A DNA stretch of 64,000 nt from contig OZ253455.1 of assembly GCA_965261195.1 (NCBI GenBank), positions 992,001 through 1,056,000 of the forward strand, read 5' to 3'. The notes under the pieces were generated by a model. That model was not told the DNA's origin, did no database searches, and worked only from the letters and a program-made list of their open reading frames with translations. Positions 9,201 to 17,147 of this stretch are shown here, piece by piece (position 1 is the first letter of the stretch; each line of letters opens with the position of its first letter). Source of the DNA: Bin87 sp965261195 (GTDB lineage: Bacteria > Chloroflexota > Dehalococcoidia > Lucifugimonadales > UBA3495). The translations under genes and the position numbers were made by a program.

Positions 9201-9721
9201 ACCTCGTGGGAAAGCAGGGCGGGCCACCCAAATACTCCGTTGGCAACGGGCAGGCCCTGCAACTCCCCATCTACCTGGCCGCGGCGGAAGCGCTTCGGCG
9301 ACAAGGTGTTCTACACTGGCGAAATCGGCGCCTGCAACTTCCCATCTACCTGGCTGCGGCGGAAACGCTGCACTCCAACCTGCCGGCCGAGGCCACTTAC
9401 TGTTTCCCGCTCGACCAGAGCAGGCCCCTGGGCCACGATCCGTACACCAACACAGTGGAGAATGCGGCGGAGTTGCACGCCACGCTGTCCGCCATCGTCG
9501 GAACAGCTCGCCGAGGCATCTTCCCGGCCGCGCCGGATAGCGACGGAGGGCGGGGCGGAAACTGCCAGTTCTGCAACTTCAATCGCCTGTGCCCGGTGCG
9601 CCGCTACCACACCTGGGAGAACAAACGCCGGAACGACCCGGATGTCCAGCAATTTAACGCACTGAAGGGCCTCGACCAGACACCCGACGACGACCAGGGC
9701 GAAACAGATGGCGACTCCTGA
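6209..9721 (+). CDS. addB: AddB-like helicase-nuclease subunit with Fe-S PD-(D/E)XK nuclease
   Basis: Partner of AddA in resecting double-strand DNA ends for RecA loading. ATG at 6209 is chosen over the TTG at 6191, giving 1170 residues. The C-terminal nuclease is clear. The first iron-sulfur Cys is in WARCPYQYFLSRSL (~residue 838). LDRGSLVHRILERF follows, then AIDRLDVLPDSVRVRDFKTG (~975-988, the Asp and Lys of the nuclease core), the QLPIY helix, and a final C-x2-C-x5-C in CQFCNFNRLCPVRR (~1122). I see no Walker A motif in the N-terminal half, so the helicase-like part looks structural. Oddities: low-complexity LQPQHLQPQHPLQQ and NGNPGTNGNPRTNGT segments, and a 75-bp in-frame duplication around QLPIY at 9257-9367. 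The stop overlaps addA by 14 bases, implying coupled translation. Confidence 0.88.
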   Translation: MTDQTASTNQSPATQSLPPAVIAVPVGQAALTALGRAVERAQSGDPFARVVVVADHIDAASSVRHWLGALGVVNVTVQTGGRLAADLAQPGLRPAGATQTAALRPLTRTLESQAVRQVADAAIDSAGLPLSPAGRRRLCQSIAAAFREMQERPRPHGADASTGAAPFNSTPIDIEKRFGEYRALLRERGYYTRGELPELAAVAVDSHWSPGDLPATIYYLPRRFTAPEMRLVRALLDQDRCQVIIGLTNDADADAPVVELATVLGAPDSGIADQADRHHLQHPLQPQHLQPQHPLQQKADAGTLSIVAAPDPTEEVRAVVRRIASDADAAPFYRTAIVHRQLAPYASLLRQELTFAGIPFAGLERRTLADTLPGRLLLGLVDLAVAGGPEPNGNPGTNGNPRTNGTVDRERLIDWLTSAPVKYQTRPAAGDGPGRWRTTPAAGWAQLARNARANGPAAQWTSRLKAHIDQQQRRAAYYAGVNTSAGDGDGDGAGDAAGEHPQLQRDRHLADELSRFVNSLAWRLRELANPPDPSWESVAALLNQAFDDYRWREPGQRDDNQSDDNQRIRDAVDALANLADWDTDYSIRVLQETIHESLQTPVSDRGRPVGAGVYIGPPAGIVGIRYQTVYMVGLIEGEFPPRPRSNPWLHDDAARLRHDTALERYDFLGALAAADEAVLCYPAVREQQYAAHPSRWLTEAANGRHHAAGNPERLTYETLTADADARPWLTVIPSRESGLRQLSAHANGHTPATQPATVQPADGADYNLMHLIAHPRLTLAAHPAVQQESRLVRALEGRLARRSNLLTEWDGRVGEDVPRMMALGTRQQPVSASRLEMWARCPYQYFLSRSLGLEGLPEAEAEEISALDRGSLVHRILERFVGAPARDLETLLAVAVDEFAAAEQQGITGYHLLWEIQQATIRDRLAELLAAETEWLGDVNSVVSAAEVSFGPGTGVGEVSVAVHGLGDVWFRGAIDRLDVLPDSVRVRDFKTGAPGNYLVGKQGGPPKYSVGNGQALQLPIYLAAAEALRRQGVLHWRNRRLQLPIYLAAAETLHSNLPAEATYCFPLDQSRPLGHDPYTNTVENAAELHATLSAIVGTARRGIFPAAPDSDGGRGGNCQFCNFNRLCPVRRYHTWENKRRNDPDVQQFNALKGLDQTPDDDQGETDGDS

Positions 9722-12700
9722 CAGCCGCGCGCCGGGGTCGCCCGACGACACCACGGCGTGCCGCATCATAAGCGACCTAGACTCCAGTTTCATCGTAGAA
9801 GCCGGCGCTGGCACCGGCAAAACCTATGCGCTGGTCAGCCGCGTGATCGCGCTGGTGAAGGCGGGCCCGCAGCACGGCGGCGCGCGCATGGAGCATATCG
9901 TCGCCATTACCTTCACCGAGACCGCCGCCGCCGAGCTGTCCGAGCGTATCCGCTCCCGCATGGAACAGCTGCTGGACACTAACCATCCCGATAACGCCGG
10001 CGACCTGCTGTTTCCCTTGTCCGACGACGAGCGGGAACGGCTCACGGTAGCCATCGAGGAACTGGACCAGGCCACGATACAAACCATCCACAGCTTCGCC
10101 GGCCAGCTGCTGCGCGAGCGTCCCATGGACGTAGGTCTGCCCCCGGGCTGGCTGCAGCTGGACGCTCTGGCCGCATCCGAACGGTTCGACGAGCGGTGGG
10201 ACAGTTGGCTGGAGTGGGCGCTGGGCAACGGCGCCGATGTTCCCGCCGAGCTGCAAAACATCCTGCGTTACCTGGTGAGCGCCAACATCGGCATCGCACG
10301 CTGGCAGGGTATCGCCCGGGCGTTCAGCGAGCGCTACGAAAAACTGCGGGCCGACCACACCGTCCAGCATTACGACCTCCCAACGGTCGTCCGGGAAACC
10401 CTGGAGGGCTTGCAGGAACTGATTGCCGGCTGCGTCGATCCAACCGACCGTCTGTACCAGCAGCTTGCCGGAGCAATTGCCACCGTGGCAGCGGTGAGTC
10501 AGGTGGCCGACGATCCTCCGGCAGCGGCCCGGATTTTGGAGCAGGGGGCACCCGTAGATTTTTCTGGAACCGTCGGTGTGCAGAAAAACTGGAGCGCCAA
10601 CCCCAAAGCCATCAGGGACAACTTCCGTGAAATCGGGCGGGCCTTCCAGGAAACGGTGCGCGCCTCCACCTTGGCCATTTTGCTCCGCAGCCTGCGAGCG
10701 CAATTCGCGGTGGAGTACGAGGTAGGGCGCAAGAGCGACGGGGTCGTTACCTTCACCGACCTGCTGGTTTGGGCGCGCGACCTGCTGCGCGACAACGCCG
10801 CTGCCCGCCACCACTTCCAGCGCAAATACTCCCACATCCTGATTGACGAATTCCAGGACACCGACCCGCTGCAAGCCGAAATCGCCTTCTACCTGGCTGC
10901 CACGCCCGACGCCGACGTAATCCATAAACCGTGGCACACCCTGCCCCTGGCGAAGGGCAAGCTGTTCCTCGTCGGCGATTCCAAGCAGAGCATCTATCGT
11001 TTTCGCGGCGCCGACGTGAGCATCACCGCCAGGGTGAAAGCCGGCGGGCAGCTGCAGGAATTGACCCTCACCGAGAACCGGCGGTCGCAGCAACCGGCGC
11101 TGGATTGGGTCAATGCCACCTTCTCGCAAATCATGGTTGAAGCCGACGACAAGGCGCCACCCGTGCAGGCGGAATACCTGCCGCTGGCGGCGCACGCCGC
11201 GATTCAGCAGCCGTCGCTGGGTTCGGTGACCGTGTTCGGCGGTCCCGTTTTGGGAGCCGCCGCCATGCGCCGGATGCGATCGCAACACATCGCCCGGTTG
11301 ATCGCCGCCAGCGTCTCCGATGGCGGCCAGCGCCGGCAAGTTTACGACCAGTCCACCCGTCAAACGCGCCCGGCCGGCCGGCGCGACGTTTGCATCCTGA
11401 TTCGCGAACGCACCGGGTTGGGCATCCTGCAATGGGAGCTGGACATGGCCGGCATACCCTATCGCATCGAGGGCGGTTCGTTGCTGTTTGATACCCAGGA
11501 AGTGCAGGATCTGCTCAATTGTCTGCAAGCCATCGACGACCCCACCGACGCAATATGCGTGGCGGCGGCGCTGCGTTCTCCGGCATTCGCCTGCTCCGAT
11601 GCCGACTTGTTGCGCTGGAAAGATGCCGGTGGCCCGTGGGATTACCGGTCGGTTCCGCGGGACGAAGCCGGGCAGCGCCAGCAACAGTCAGAACGACGGC
11701 AGCGCCTGCTGGCGGTGTCCCCGGTGTGGGCAGCGATGGGAGTGTTGTGCGACTATCACGGTCGTCGCCAATCGCTCACGGTTGCCGCTCTGATCAGTGA
11801 GTTTGTACGGGAGCGACGGCTGGAAGAACTGGACCTCGCTGAATACCGGGCCCGGGAAATCTGGCGACGCCGGCAGTTCATTATCGAGCAGGCGCGCAGC
11901 CTGGAAGCCGCCAGTCCCGACACCGTCGGCCAATCATCCTGGAATTTGCACCAGTTCATCCGGTGGGCCAACCACCAGCGCGACGAACACTCCCGCATCA
12001 CCGAGACTGCGGTCCCGGAATCGGACGACGACGCGGTGCGGATTATGACCATGCACTCGGCCAAAGGGCTGGAGTTTCCCATCGTCATTCTGCAAGACCT
12101 CGACATCGCTGCACTCCCCAGACCACCGGAGCGGGCGCTGTTCAACTCCGAATCTGACACGCTTGAAGTGTATGCCAGCAACCGGAATGCCGCCACAGTG
12201 CGCACTCCCGGGTACGCGCGGGTAGAGGACGAGGAAAAAAGGCACGCCGCCGCCGAAAAAATCCGCCTGGCCTACGTGGCAGCCACCCGCGCCCGCGACC
12301 ATCTGCTGGTCAGCCTGTACCACGCCGACCGTTCAGAACCCGACGCGTGGGACGCTGACCAGGCGGCTGCCATCGTTGGGTTGCCGGGCGGTCTGCCCCA
12401 CACTGCGCTATCCCCGGACGACGGTGCGGCGGACGACGGTGCGGCGGATGACAGTGCGGCGGACGACGGTGCGAGCATGGTGTTTTCATCGTCCCAGGCC
12501 GTGGCGACGTCGCCATCGTTACCGCCCTACGACGCGGCGGCCTGGCAGGCGGAGCGAACCGCGTCCATCCGCAGCAGGTCAGTGCAACAGGCCGTAACCG
12601 CAACCTGGCTGGCGCGACAGGGCGCGGCTGCGGACGGCGACCGGCCGGCTGACGACCGGCCGGCTGGCAACGTTCCGGTCGGCAACATACCGGCTGACAA

Positions 12701-13400
12701 CGTTCCCGGTGTGCATCAGCCGGCGACCTTCCCGGAACCGGCGGCGTTTGCAGCAATAGAGGACAAGGAAGGCGAGCCGGACCCGGAACAACCCTGGCGC
12801 AAGGGTCGCGGCGCCACTGCATTCGGCAGCGCCGTCCATGCGGTGCTGCAAGGTGTGGTCGAAGAACTTTCGCCGCAACTGCCGCTGCCCGGCGACGCAG
12901 ATCTGGATGCGCTGCTGGCGGCGCGGCATCCCGACATCCTTCGCCTCGCCAACGTACACACCGCCGCCCAGGAAGTGCCAACCCGTCGGGACGAAGTGGT
13001 TGCGCTGGTCGAGCGGGCGCTGCGCAATCCGGAGGTGGTGGCCGCCTTGCGAGCGCAGCAACGGTGGCCGGAACTGCCGGTGGCCGCCCCGGTGGACACC
13101 AGCCGAGGGCCGGTAGTCATCGAGGGCATCATCGACCTGCTTTACGAAGACGCCGCCGGCCAACTGGTGATTCTCGACTACAAATCGGATGATGTGCGCT
13201 CGGAATCCGACGTGGCAGCGCGAATGAACCACTATAAATACCAGGGCGCGGCCTACGCTGCGGCGGTGGAGCGTGCAACGGGATGCCGGGTCAGCGCGGT
13301 CAAGTTCCTGTTCCTGCGCACCGACAGCGTACAGGCTATCGAGGACATCCCAAATCTGATTGGCCAGCTGCCCGCGCTGATGATCGGCGGCGCTTTCTAG
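9708..13400 (+). CDS. addA: AddA-like UvrD-family helicase-nuclease subunit
   Basis: An SF1A helicase fused to a RecB-type nuclease, 1230 residues, normal for AddA. Motifs in order: Q/I FIVEAGAGTGKTYALVSRVI (~27-46), Ia ITFTETAAAELSERI, Ic TIQTIHSFAGQLLRERP, II HILIDEFQDTDPLQAE (~380), III LFLVGDSKQSIYRFRGADVS, IV LTENRRSQ, V VRIMTMHSAKGLEFPIVIL (~780), VI KIRLAYVAATRARDHLL (~850). The C-terminal nuclease has AFGSAVHAVLQGVVEEL and VIEGIIDLLYEDAAGQLVIL leading to DYKSDDV, with the catalytic Asp and Lys, then YKYQGAAYAAAVE. The linker between the helicase and nuclease domains contains near-perfect short repeats (DDGAADDGAADDSAADDGA; PADDRPAGNVPVGNIPADNVPG). It forms an operon with addB. Confidence 0.95.
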   Translation: MATPDSRAPGSPDDTTACRIISDLDSSFIVEAGAGTGKTYALVSRVIALVKAGPQHGGARMEHIVAITFTETAAAELSERIRSRMEQLLDTNHPDNAGDLLFPLSDDERERLTVAIEELDQATIQTIHSFAGQLLRERPMDVGLPPGWLQLDALAASERFDERWDSWLEWALGNGADVPAELQNILRYLVSANIGIARWQGIARAFSERYEKLRADHTVQHYDLPTVVRETLEGLQELIAGCVDPTDRLYQQLAGAIATVAAVSQVADDPPAAARILEQGAPVDFSGTVGVQKNWSANPKAIRDNFREIGRAFQETVRASTLAILLRSLRAQFAVEYEVGRKSDGVVTFTDLLVWARDLLRDNAAARHHFQRKYSHILIDEFQDTDPLQAEIAFYLAATPDADVIHKPWHTLPLAKGKLFLVGDSKQSIYRFRGADVSITARVKAGGQLQELTLTENRRSQQPALDWVNATFSQIMVEADDKAPPVQAEYLPLAAHAAIQQPSLGSVTVFGGPVLGAAAMRRMRSQHIARLIAASVSDGGQRRQVYDQSTRQTRPAGRRDVCILIRERTGLGILQWELDMAGIPYRIEGGSLLFDTQEVQDLLNCLQAIDDPTDAICVAAALRSPAFACSDADLLRWKDAGGPWDYRSVPRDEAGQRQQQSERRQRLLAVSPVWAAMGVLCDYHGRRQSLTVAALISEFVRERRLEELDLAEYRAREIWRRRQFIIEQARSLEAASPDTVGQSSWNLHQFIRWANHQRDEHSRITETAVPESDDDAVRIMTMHSAKGLEFPIVILQDLDIAALPRPPERALFNSESDTLEVYASNRNAATVRTPGYARVEDEEKRHAAAEKIRLAYVAATRARDHLLVSLYHADRSEPDAWDADQAAAIVGLPGGLPHTALSPDDGAADDGAADDSAADDGASMVFSSSQAVATSPSLPPYDAAAWQAERTASIRSRSVQQAVTATWLARQGAAADGDRPADDRPAGNVPVGNIPADNVPGVHQPATFPEPAAFAAIEDKEGEPDPEQPWRKGRGATAFGSAVHAVLQGVVEELSPQLPLPGDADLDALLAARHPDILRLANVHTAAQEVPTRRDEVVALVERALRNPEVVAALRAQQRWPELPVAAPVDTSRGPVVIEGIIDLLYEDAAGQLVILDYKSDDVRSESDVAARMNHYKYQGAAYAAAVERATGCRVSAVKFLFLRTDSVQAIEDIPNLIGQLPALMIGGAF

Positions 13401-13404
13401 AGCC

Positions 13405-13560
13405 TCGCGCGTACCAACTTTGTGTTACGTCCCAATGCTACGCAGAGTAATTGGCATGGATGGACCGGATAGACAGGATAGACAGGATACGGATGGGATT
13501 TTCACCCTCACCCCAGCCCTCTCCCATCAAGGGAGAGGGAGCGGAATGACGGAATTTTTC
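13405..13560. repeat. Type-2 dispersed repeat (GTTACG...CCTGTCTATCCTG module), inverted copy
   Basis: The run from CGCGCGTACCAACTTTGTGTTACG, through GGACCGGATAGACAGGATAGACAGGATACGG, to CCCTCTCCCATCAAGGGAGAGGG is the reverse complement of the segment at about 35185-35315 and resembles 49480-49668. It lies in the 450-base gap between addA and the CocE gene. That gap contains only repeats. Confidence 0.75.
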
Positions 13561-13574
13561 AACACACCCTTGTA

Positions 13575-13736
13575 CTCACGCATACCCATTTAATCTGTCA
13601 TTGCGAGCGCAGCGTGGCAATCTCGCTGAGGTTGAGTACACGTCGGTGAACCATCATTGCTACGGCGACGAGATTGCCACGCTGCGCTCGCAATGACAGT
13701 AGGTTGGTTTGGTTTGACAAAGTGGGTACGCACGAG
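13575..13736. repeat. MITE-like inverted repeat (TCATTGCGAG family), copy 1
   Basis: Ends CTCACGCATACCCATTTAATC...GACAAAGTGGGTACGCACGAG. Inside, TCATTGCGAGCGCAGCGTGG and CAATCTCG are mirrored by CGAGATTGCC and ACGCTGCGCTCGCAATGA, a near-perfect ~28-bp inverted repeat. The spacer includes GAGGTTGAGTACACGTCGGTG. No coding capacity. The whole unit can fold into one long hairpin. Confidence 0.8.
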
Positions 13737-13851
13737 ACACTAGCCCTCACGCCGAGAAGAGCCGGTTTGTTGACGCTGTACCGTTGGGCGGGTATCGTGG
13801 CGGCAAGTTGCCGCCGGCCGTAGAGTCGGCTGGCCTGGGGAGGCTATCCGA

Positions 13852-15615
13852 ATGACCGCCCAACGACAGCAGTATCATGTGATACGCGAACCGAGTTTGA
13901 TGGTTCCGATGCGGGATGGGGTGCGTCTCGCCACCGACGTGGTGCGACCCGACACGCCAGGACGGTTTCCCGTCATCATCAATCGGGGACCCTACGGCAA
14001 AAACAGCTACCTGGACAACCCCGATCATTCCATCTGGTTCTTTCCCCGCAACGGCTACGTTCTGCTCAGCCAGGACGTGCGAGGCAGGTTTGAATCCGAA
14101 GGGGAGTACAACCCGCTGTTCCAGGAAGCCCAGGACGGTTACGACACCGTTGAATGGGCGGCCCGCCAGCCGTGGTCAAACGGACGGGTCGCCACCACCG
14201 GGCAAAGTTATCTGGGCGCGACCCAGTACACGCTGGCCGGCGACCATCCCCTGCCCCCGCATCTGGAAACGCTGATGCCGGTGTCGGCGTCGGCAGACTT
14301 CCACCAGTCGTGGGTGTATCACACCGGCGGCGCGATGGAGTGGGGCTGGATGGTGCCCTACGCCATCCTGAAGGGGCGCAACACGCTGGCCCGCGCCGGC
14401 CGCGAAGACCTGCTCGCCAGGATGGACGAATACGTGATTGAAGCGGGCAACTTTGGACAGCCCCTGTCCGACCAGTGGTATCGCCACCTGCCGCTGCGCG
14501 ACTGGATTGACCTGCTCAAAGAAGCCGCTCCCTACTTCCACGAATATTTTGACGAAGAACTGGACGGTCCCTACTGGTGGCCCATCAATATGATGCGCCA
14601 GGCCAGCAACGTAACCGTCCCCATGCTCCACATCACGGCCTGGTACGACATCTTCATGGAAGGCGCGCTGAACGCATTCCAGGCCATCCAGCGCAATGGC
14701 GGCAACGAACTGGCGCGCCGCAACCAGAAGCTGCTGATTGGCCCCTGGGCGCACCTGCGGCCGTTCACGCAACCCACCACCGGCGGCGCCGGCGATATCG
14801 ACTTCGGCGCGGAGGCGGCCATCGAACTGCACGATTATATGCTGCGGTGGTATGACTACTGGCTGAAGGACATTGAAACCGGCATCATGGAAGATGCTCC
14901 GGTGCGGCTCTTCGTGATGGGCGATAACCGCTGGCGAGATGAGCAGGAATGGCCCCTGGCCCGCACTCACTACAATCGGTGGTATCTCCACTCCGGCGGA
15001 GGCGCGAACACCCTCGCTGGCGACGGCGCCCTGTCCACTGTCCCACCGGAACCTGACGAACCCACCGACCAGTTCACCTACGACCCGGCCGATCCGGCGC
15101 CAACAATGGGCGGCAACACGCTGATTATCGACTACGGCGTATTCGACCAGACCCCGGCGGAAAACCGCCCCGACGTGCTGGTATACACCTCGGAACCGCT
15201 GCCGTCGGACACCGAGCTGACGGGCCCCATCGTGGTTACCCTGTATGCTGCCACCACCGCGCCCGATACCGATTTCACCGCCAAGCTCCTGGATGTCCGG
15301 CCCGATGGCTTCGCCCACAATCTGCAGGATGGCATCGTGCGGGCGCGCTACCGCACATCGGCCCGCGAGCCCGCACCGATTACACCGGGGCTGGTGTATC
15401 GATACGACATTGACCTGTGGGCCACCAGCCATGTGGTGCAGGCCGGCCACCGCATTCGGGTGGACATTTCCAGCAGCAACTTCCCGCGCTTCGACCGCAA
15501 CCCGAACACGGGCGCCGCCCTCGGCGTGGACGCCCGACTAGAGTCGGCGCGTCAAACTATCCATCATTCCGCTCAGTACCCGTCGCACATCACCCTGCCG
15601 GTCATCCCGCGCTGA
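13852..15615 (+). CDS. CocE/NonD-family hydrolase (X-Pro dipeptidyl-peptidase-like)
   Basis: An alpha/beta serine hydrolase of the cocaine esterase, glutaryl-acylase and X-Pro peptidase group, 587 residues. Order: substrate-entry segment VPMRDGVRLATDVVRPD (residues ~18-35), nucleophile Ser119 in TTGQSYLGATQ, helical cap (residues ~145-240), acid Asp266 in TAWYDIFMEG, base His301 in GPWAHLRPF. The C-terminal jelly-roll lid ends with HRIRVDISSSNFPRFDRNPN, the usual end of this family. No signal peptide seen. The substrate (ester, amide or beta-lactam side chain) cannot be deduced. It is preceded by repeats and followed by two Uma2 genes. Confidence 0.94.
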   Translation: MTAQRQQYHVIREPSLMVPMRDGVRLATDVVRPDTPGRFPVIINRGPYGKNSYLDNPDHSIWFFPRNGYVLLSQDVRGRFESEGEYNPLFQEAQDGYDTVEWAARQPWSNGRVATTGQSYLGATQYTLAGDHPLPPHLETLMPVSASADFHQSWVYHTGGAMEWGWMVPYAILKGRNTLARAGREDLLARMDEYVIEAGNFGQPLSDQWYRHLPLRDWIDLLKEAAPYFHEYFDEELDGPYWWPINMMRQASNVTVPMLHITAWYDIFMEGALNAFQAIQRNGGNELARRNQKLLIGPWAHLRPFTQPTTGGAGDIDFGAEAAIELHDYMLRWYDYWLKDIETGIMEDAPVRLFVMGDNRWRDEQEWPLARTHYNRWYLHSGGGANTLAGDGALSTVPPEPDEPTDQFTYDPADPAPTMGGNTLIIDYGVFDQTPAENRPDVLVYTSEPLPSDTELTGPIVVTLYAATTAPDTDFTAKLLDVRPDGFAHNLQDGIVRARYRTSAREPAPITPGLVYRYDIDLWATSHVVQAGHRIRVDISSSNFPRFDRNPNTGAALGVDARLESARQTIHHSAQYPSHITLPVIPR

Positions 15616-15632
15616 CCGATGATCTCGCGCTG

Positions 15633-16447
15633 ATTGGTTGCTCACCATCCCGGAGGCAACGCCGATGACTACACAAACCTCAAAACCGACCACCCCGGCG
15701 GGCGAGCCGGATACGCCGCAATCCCCCAAAGCTCACTACTGGCTGGATGCCGACCGCCCCGGGCTGCCCATCACGCTGGACCTGCGCCCGCTGTTGGGTG
15801 GCCAGACGCTGGCTGAGATTGATGTTGACATCATCTGGGCCTTTCTCGAAGCCAACGAGCTCTATGCTATCGAATACGACGATTCTGGGCATATAATCGT
15901 TATGCCACCTATGTATATGCCCGGCGGAAATTTGGAAGCTGAACTCATTGCCGATGCGAAAATCTGGTCTCGGCAAATCGGCGGTATGACCCCATCGTCC
16001 AGCACGATATTCCGGGTGCCGGGCGTAGGCGGACGCGGGCCGGATGCGTCGTGGGTCTCGCCGGAACGCCTCGCCGGGCTGGACGCCGAGCAGCGCCGTA
16101 CCGGACAAATCTGCCCCGACTTTGTGGCCGAGATTCGCTCTGCCTCCAACTCTCTAGTCTACTTGCAGCGCAAGATGGAGGAATACCTGGCCGCGGGCGC
16201 ACGTCTGGGCTGGCTCATCGACCCCCGAAATCGCCGAGTTACCCTGTACCGGCCCGTCCACGAGCCGGAAATGCTGGAAGACCCGGAAACCCTCTCCGGC
16301 GAAGACGTGATGCCAGGGTTCGAGTTTCGCATTCGCGAGCTTATTTTTGACGCGGAATCACAACCGTAGCTGATTGGTTGCTCACCATCCCGGAGGCAAC
16401 GCCGATGACTACACAAGCCTCAAAACCGACCACGCCGGCGGGCGAGC
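15633..16447 (+). repeat. Direct repeat of Uma2 leader (15633-15707 and 16373-16447)
   Basis: A duplicated segment covers the ribosome site and first ~14 codons of both Uma2 genes (TTGGTTGCTCACCATCCC, GGAGGCAACGCCGATGACTA). It marks the tandem duplication that produced the pair. Confidence 0.75.
15665..16369 (+). CDS. Uma2-family (DUF820) PD-(D/E)XK nuclease-like protein, copy A
   Basis: ATG at 15665 is chosen because CGGAGG lies nine bases upstream; a TTG at 15638 is in frame but lacks a site. 234 residues. The fold core is visible as GRGPDASWVSPERL (conserved Asp), CPDFVAEIRSASNSL (conserved Glu) and LQRKMEEYLAAGARLGWLID, the usual Uma2 order, with the C-terminal PETLSGEDVMPGFEFRIREL. Uma2 proteins are abundant in Chloroflexota and cyanobacteria. 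Their in vivo function is not settled; nuclease activity is inferred from fold. No methylase is adjacent. Copy B follows and repeats this gene's leader and first codons. Confidence 0.9.
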   Translation: MTTQTSKPTTPAGEPDTPQSPKAHYWLDADRPGLPITLDLRPLLGGQTLAEIDVDIIWAFLEANELYAIEYDDSGHIIVMPPMYMPGGNLEAELIADAKIWSRQIGGMTPSSSTIFRVPGVGGRGPDASWVSPERLAGLDAEQRRTGQICPDFVAEIRSASNSLVYLQRKMEEYLAAGARLGWLIDPRNRRVTLYRPVHEPEMLEDPETLSGEDVMPGFEFRIRELIFDAESQP

Positions 16448-17109
16448 CGGCTACGCCTGCCCAGGAGTCTGTCGAAGCCGGCTACTGGCTGGACGCCGAC
16501 AGTCCTGGCTTGCCCATCACCCTCGACCTGCGTCCGCTGTTGGGTGGCAAGACGCTGGCTGAGATTGATCGCAAGCAGTTCTGGGAGTTCATGGAGGTCA
16601 ACGGCAGCTATGGCCTGGAGTTCAACAAGGCCGGAGAACTGATAGTTATGCCCCCTATTCTGCCGCGCGGCGGTCGCCAGGAAATCAAACTCACCACCGA
16701 TGTCGATATGTGGTCTCGCGAACACGGCGGCGATGCTCAGCCCCCCAGTGTGCTTTATCACCTCCCGGGCGGCAGTGGCCGCGGGCCGGATGCCTCCTGG
16801 ATTTCCCCCGAACGTGCTGCCGCCATCTCTGATTTTGACTGGGACAAAGGAAACTACTGCCCCGATTTCGTCGCCGAAATCCGCTCGCCGTCGAACACCC
16901 TGGTTGGATTGCAGCGCAAGATGGAGGAATACCTGGCCGCGGGCGCACGTCTGGGCTGGCTGATTGACCCACGCAACCGCCGGGTTACTATCTATCGCCC
17001 CGACCAAGAACCGGAGGTATTGGACGACCCCGAAACCCTCTCCGGCGAGGACGTAATGCCAGGGTTCGAGTTTCGCATTCGCGAGCTTATTTTCGACGCC
17101 GCCCGATAG
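16405..17109 (+). CDS. Uma2-family (DUF820) PD-(D/E)XK nuclease-like protein, copy B
   Basis: Tandem paralogue of the preceding gene: the ~75 bases around the start (TTGGTTGCTCACCATCC, the CGGAGG site, ATGACTACACAA and the first codons) are nearly identical. 234 residues. It keeps GRGPDASWISPERA, CPDFVAEIRSPSNTL, LQRKMEEYLAAGARLGWLID and PETLSGEDVMPGFEFRIREL. The central segment (residues ~55-130) has diverged from copy A, including the segment before GRGPDAS. The start at 16405 is supported by the same GGAGG site. Conserved ends with a variable middle suggest diversification or gene conversion after duplication. Confidence 0.9.
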   Translation: MTTQASKPTTPAGEPATPAQESVEAGYWLDADSPGLPITLDLRPLLGGKTLAEIDRKQFWEFMEVNGSYGLEFNKAGELIVMPPILPRGGRQEIKLTTDVDMWSREHGGDAQPPSVLYHLPGGSGRGPDASWISPERAAAISDFDWDKGNYCPDFVAEIRSPSNTLVGLQRKMEEYLAAGARLGWLIDPRNRRVTIYRPDQEPEVLDDPETLSGEDVMPGFEFRIRELIFDAAR

Positions 17110-17147
17110 CCGGAGTGGCATCAAGCAGATTATGGAGGCCCAGCAAG

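Noticed and set aside
9777..11684. 635-codon open frame on the minus strand
   Set aside because: Mirror frame of the high-GC addA gene. The plus strand carries every UvrD motif, while the minus translation shows no domain.
15665..17109. Tandem Uma2 genes as a restriction-modification system
   Set aside because: No methylase or specificity subunit nearby; Uma2 function in vivo is unsettled.
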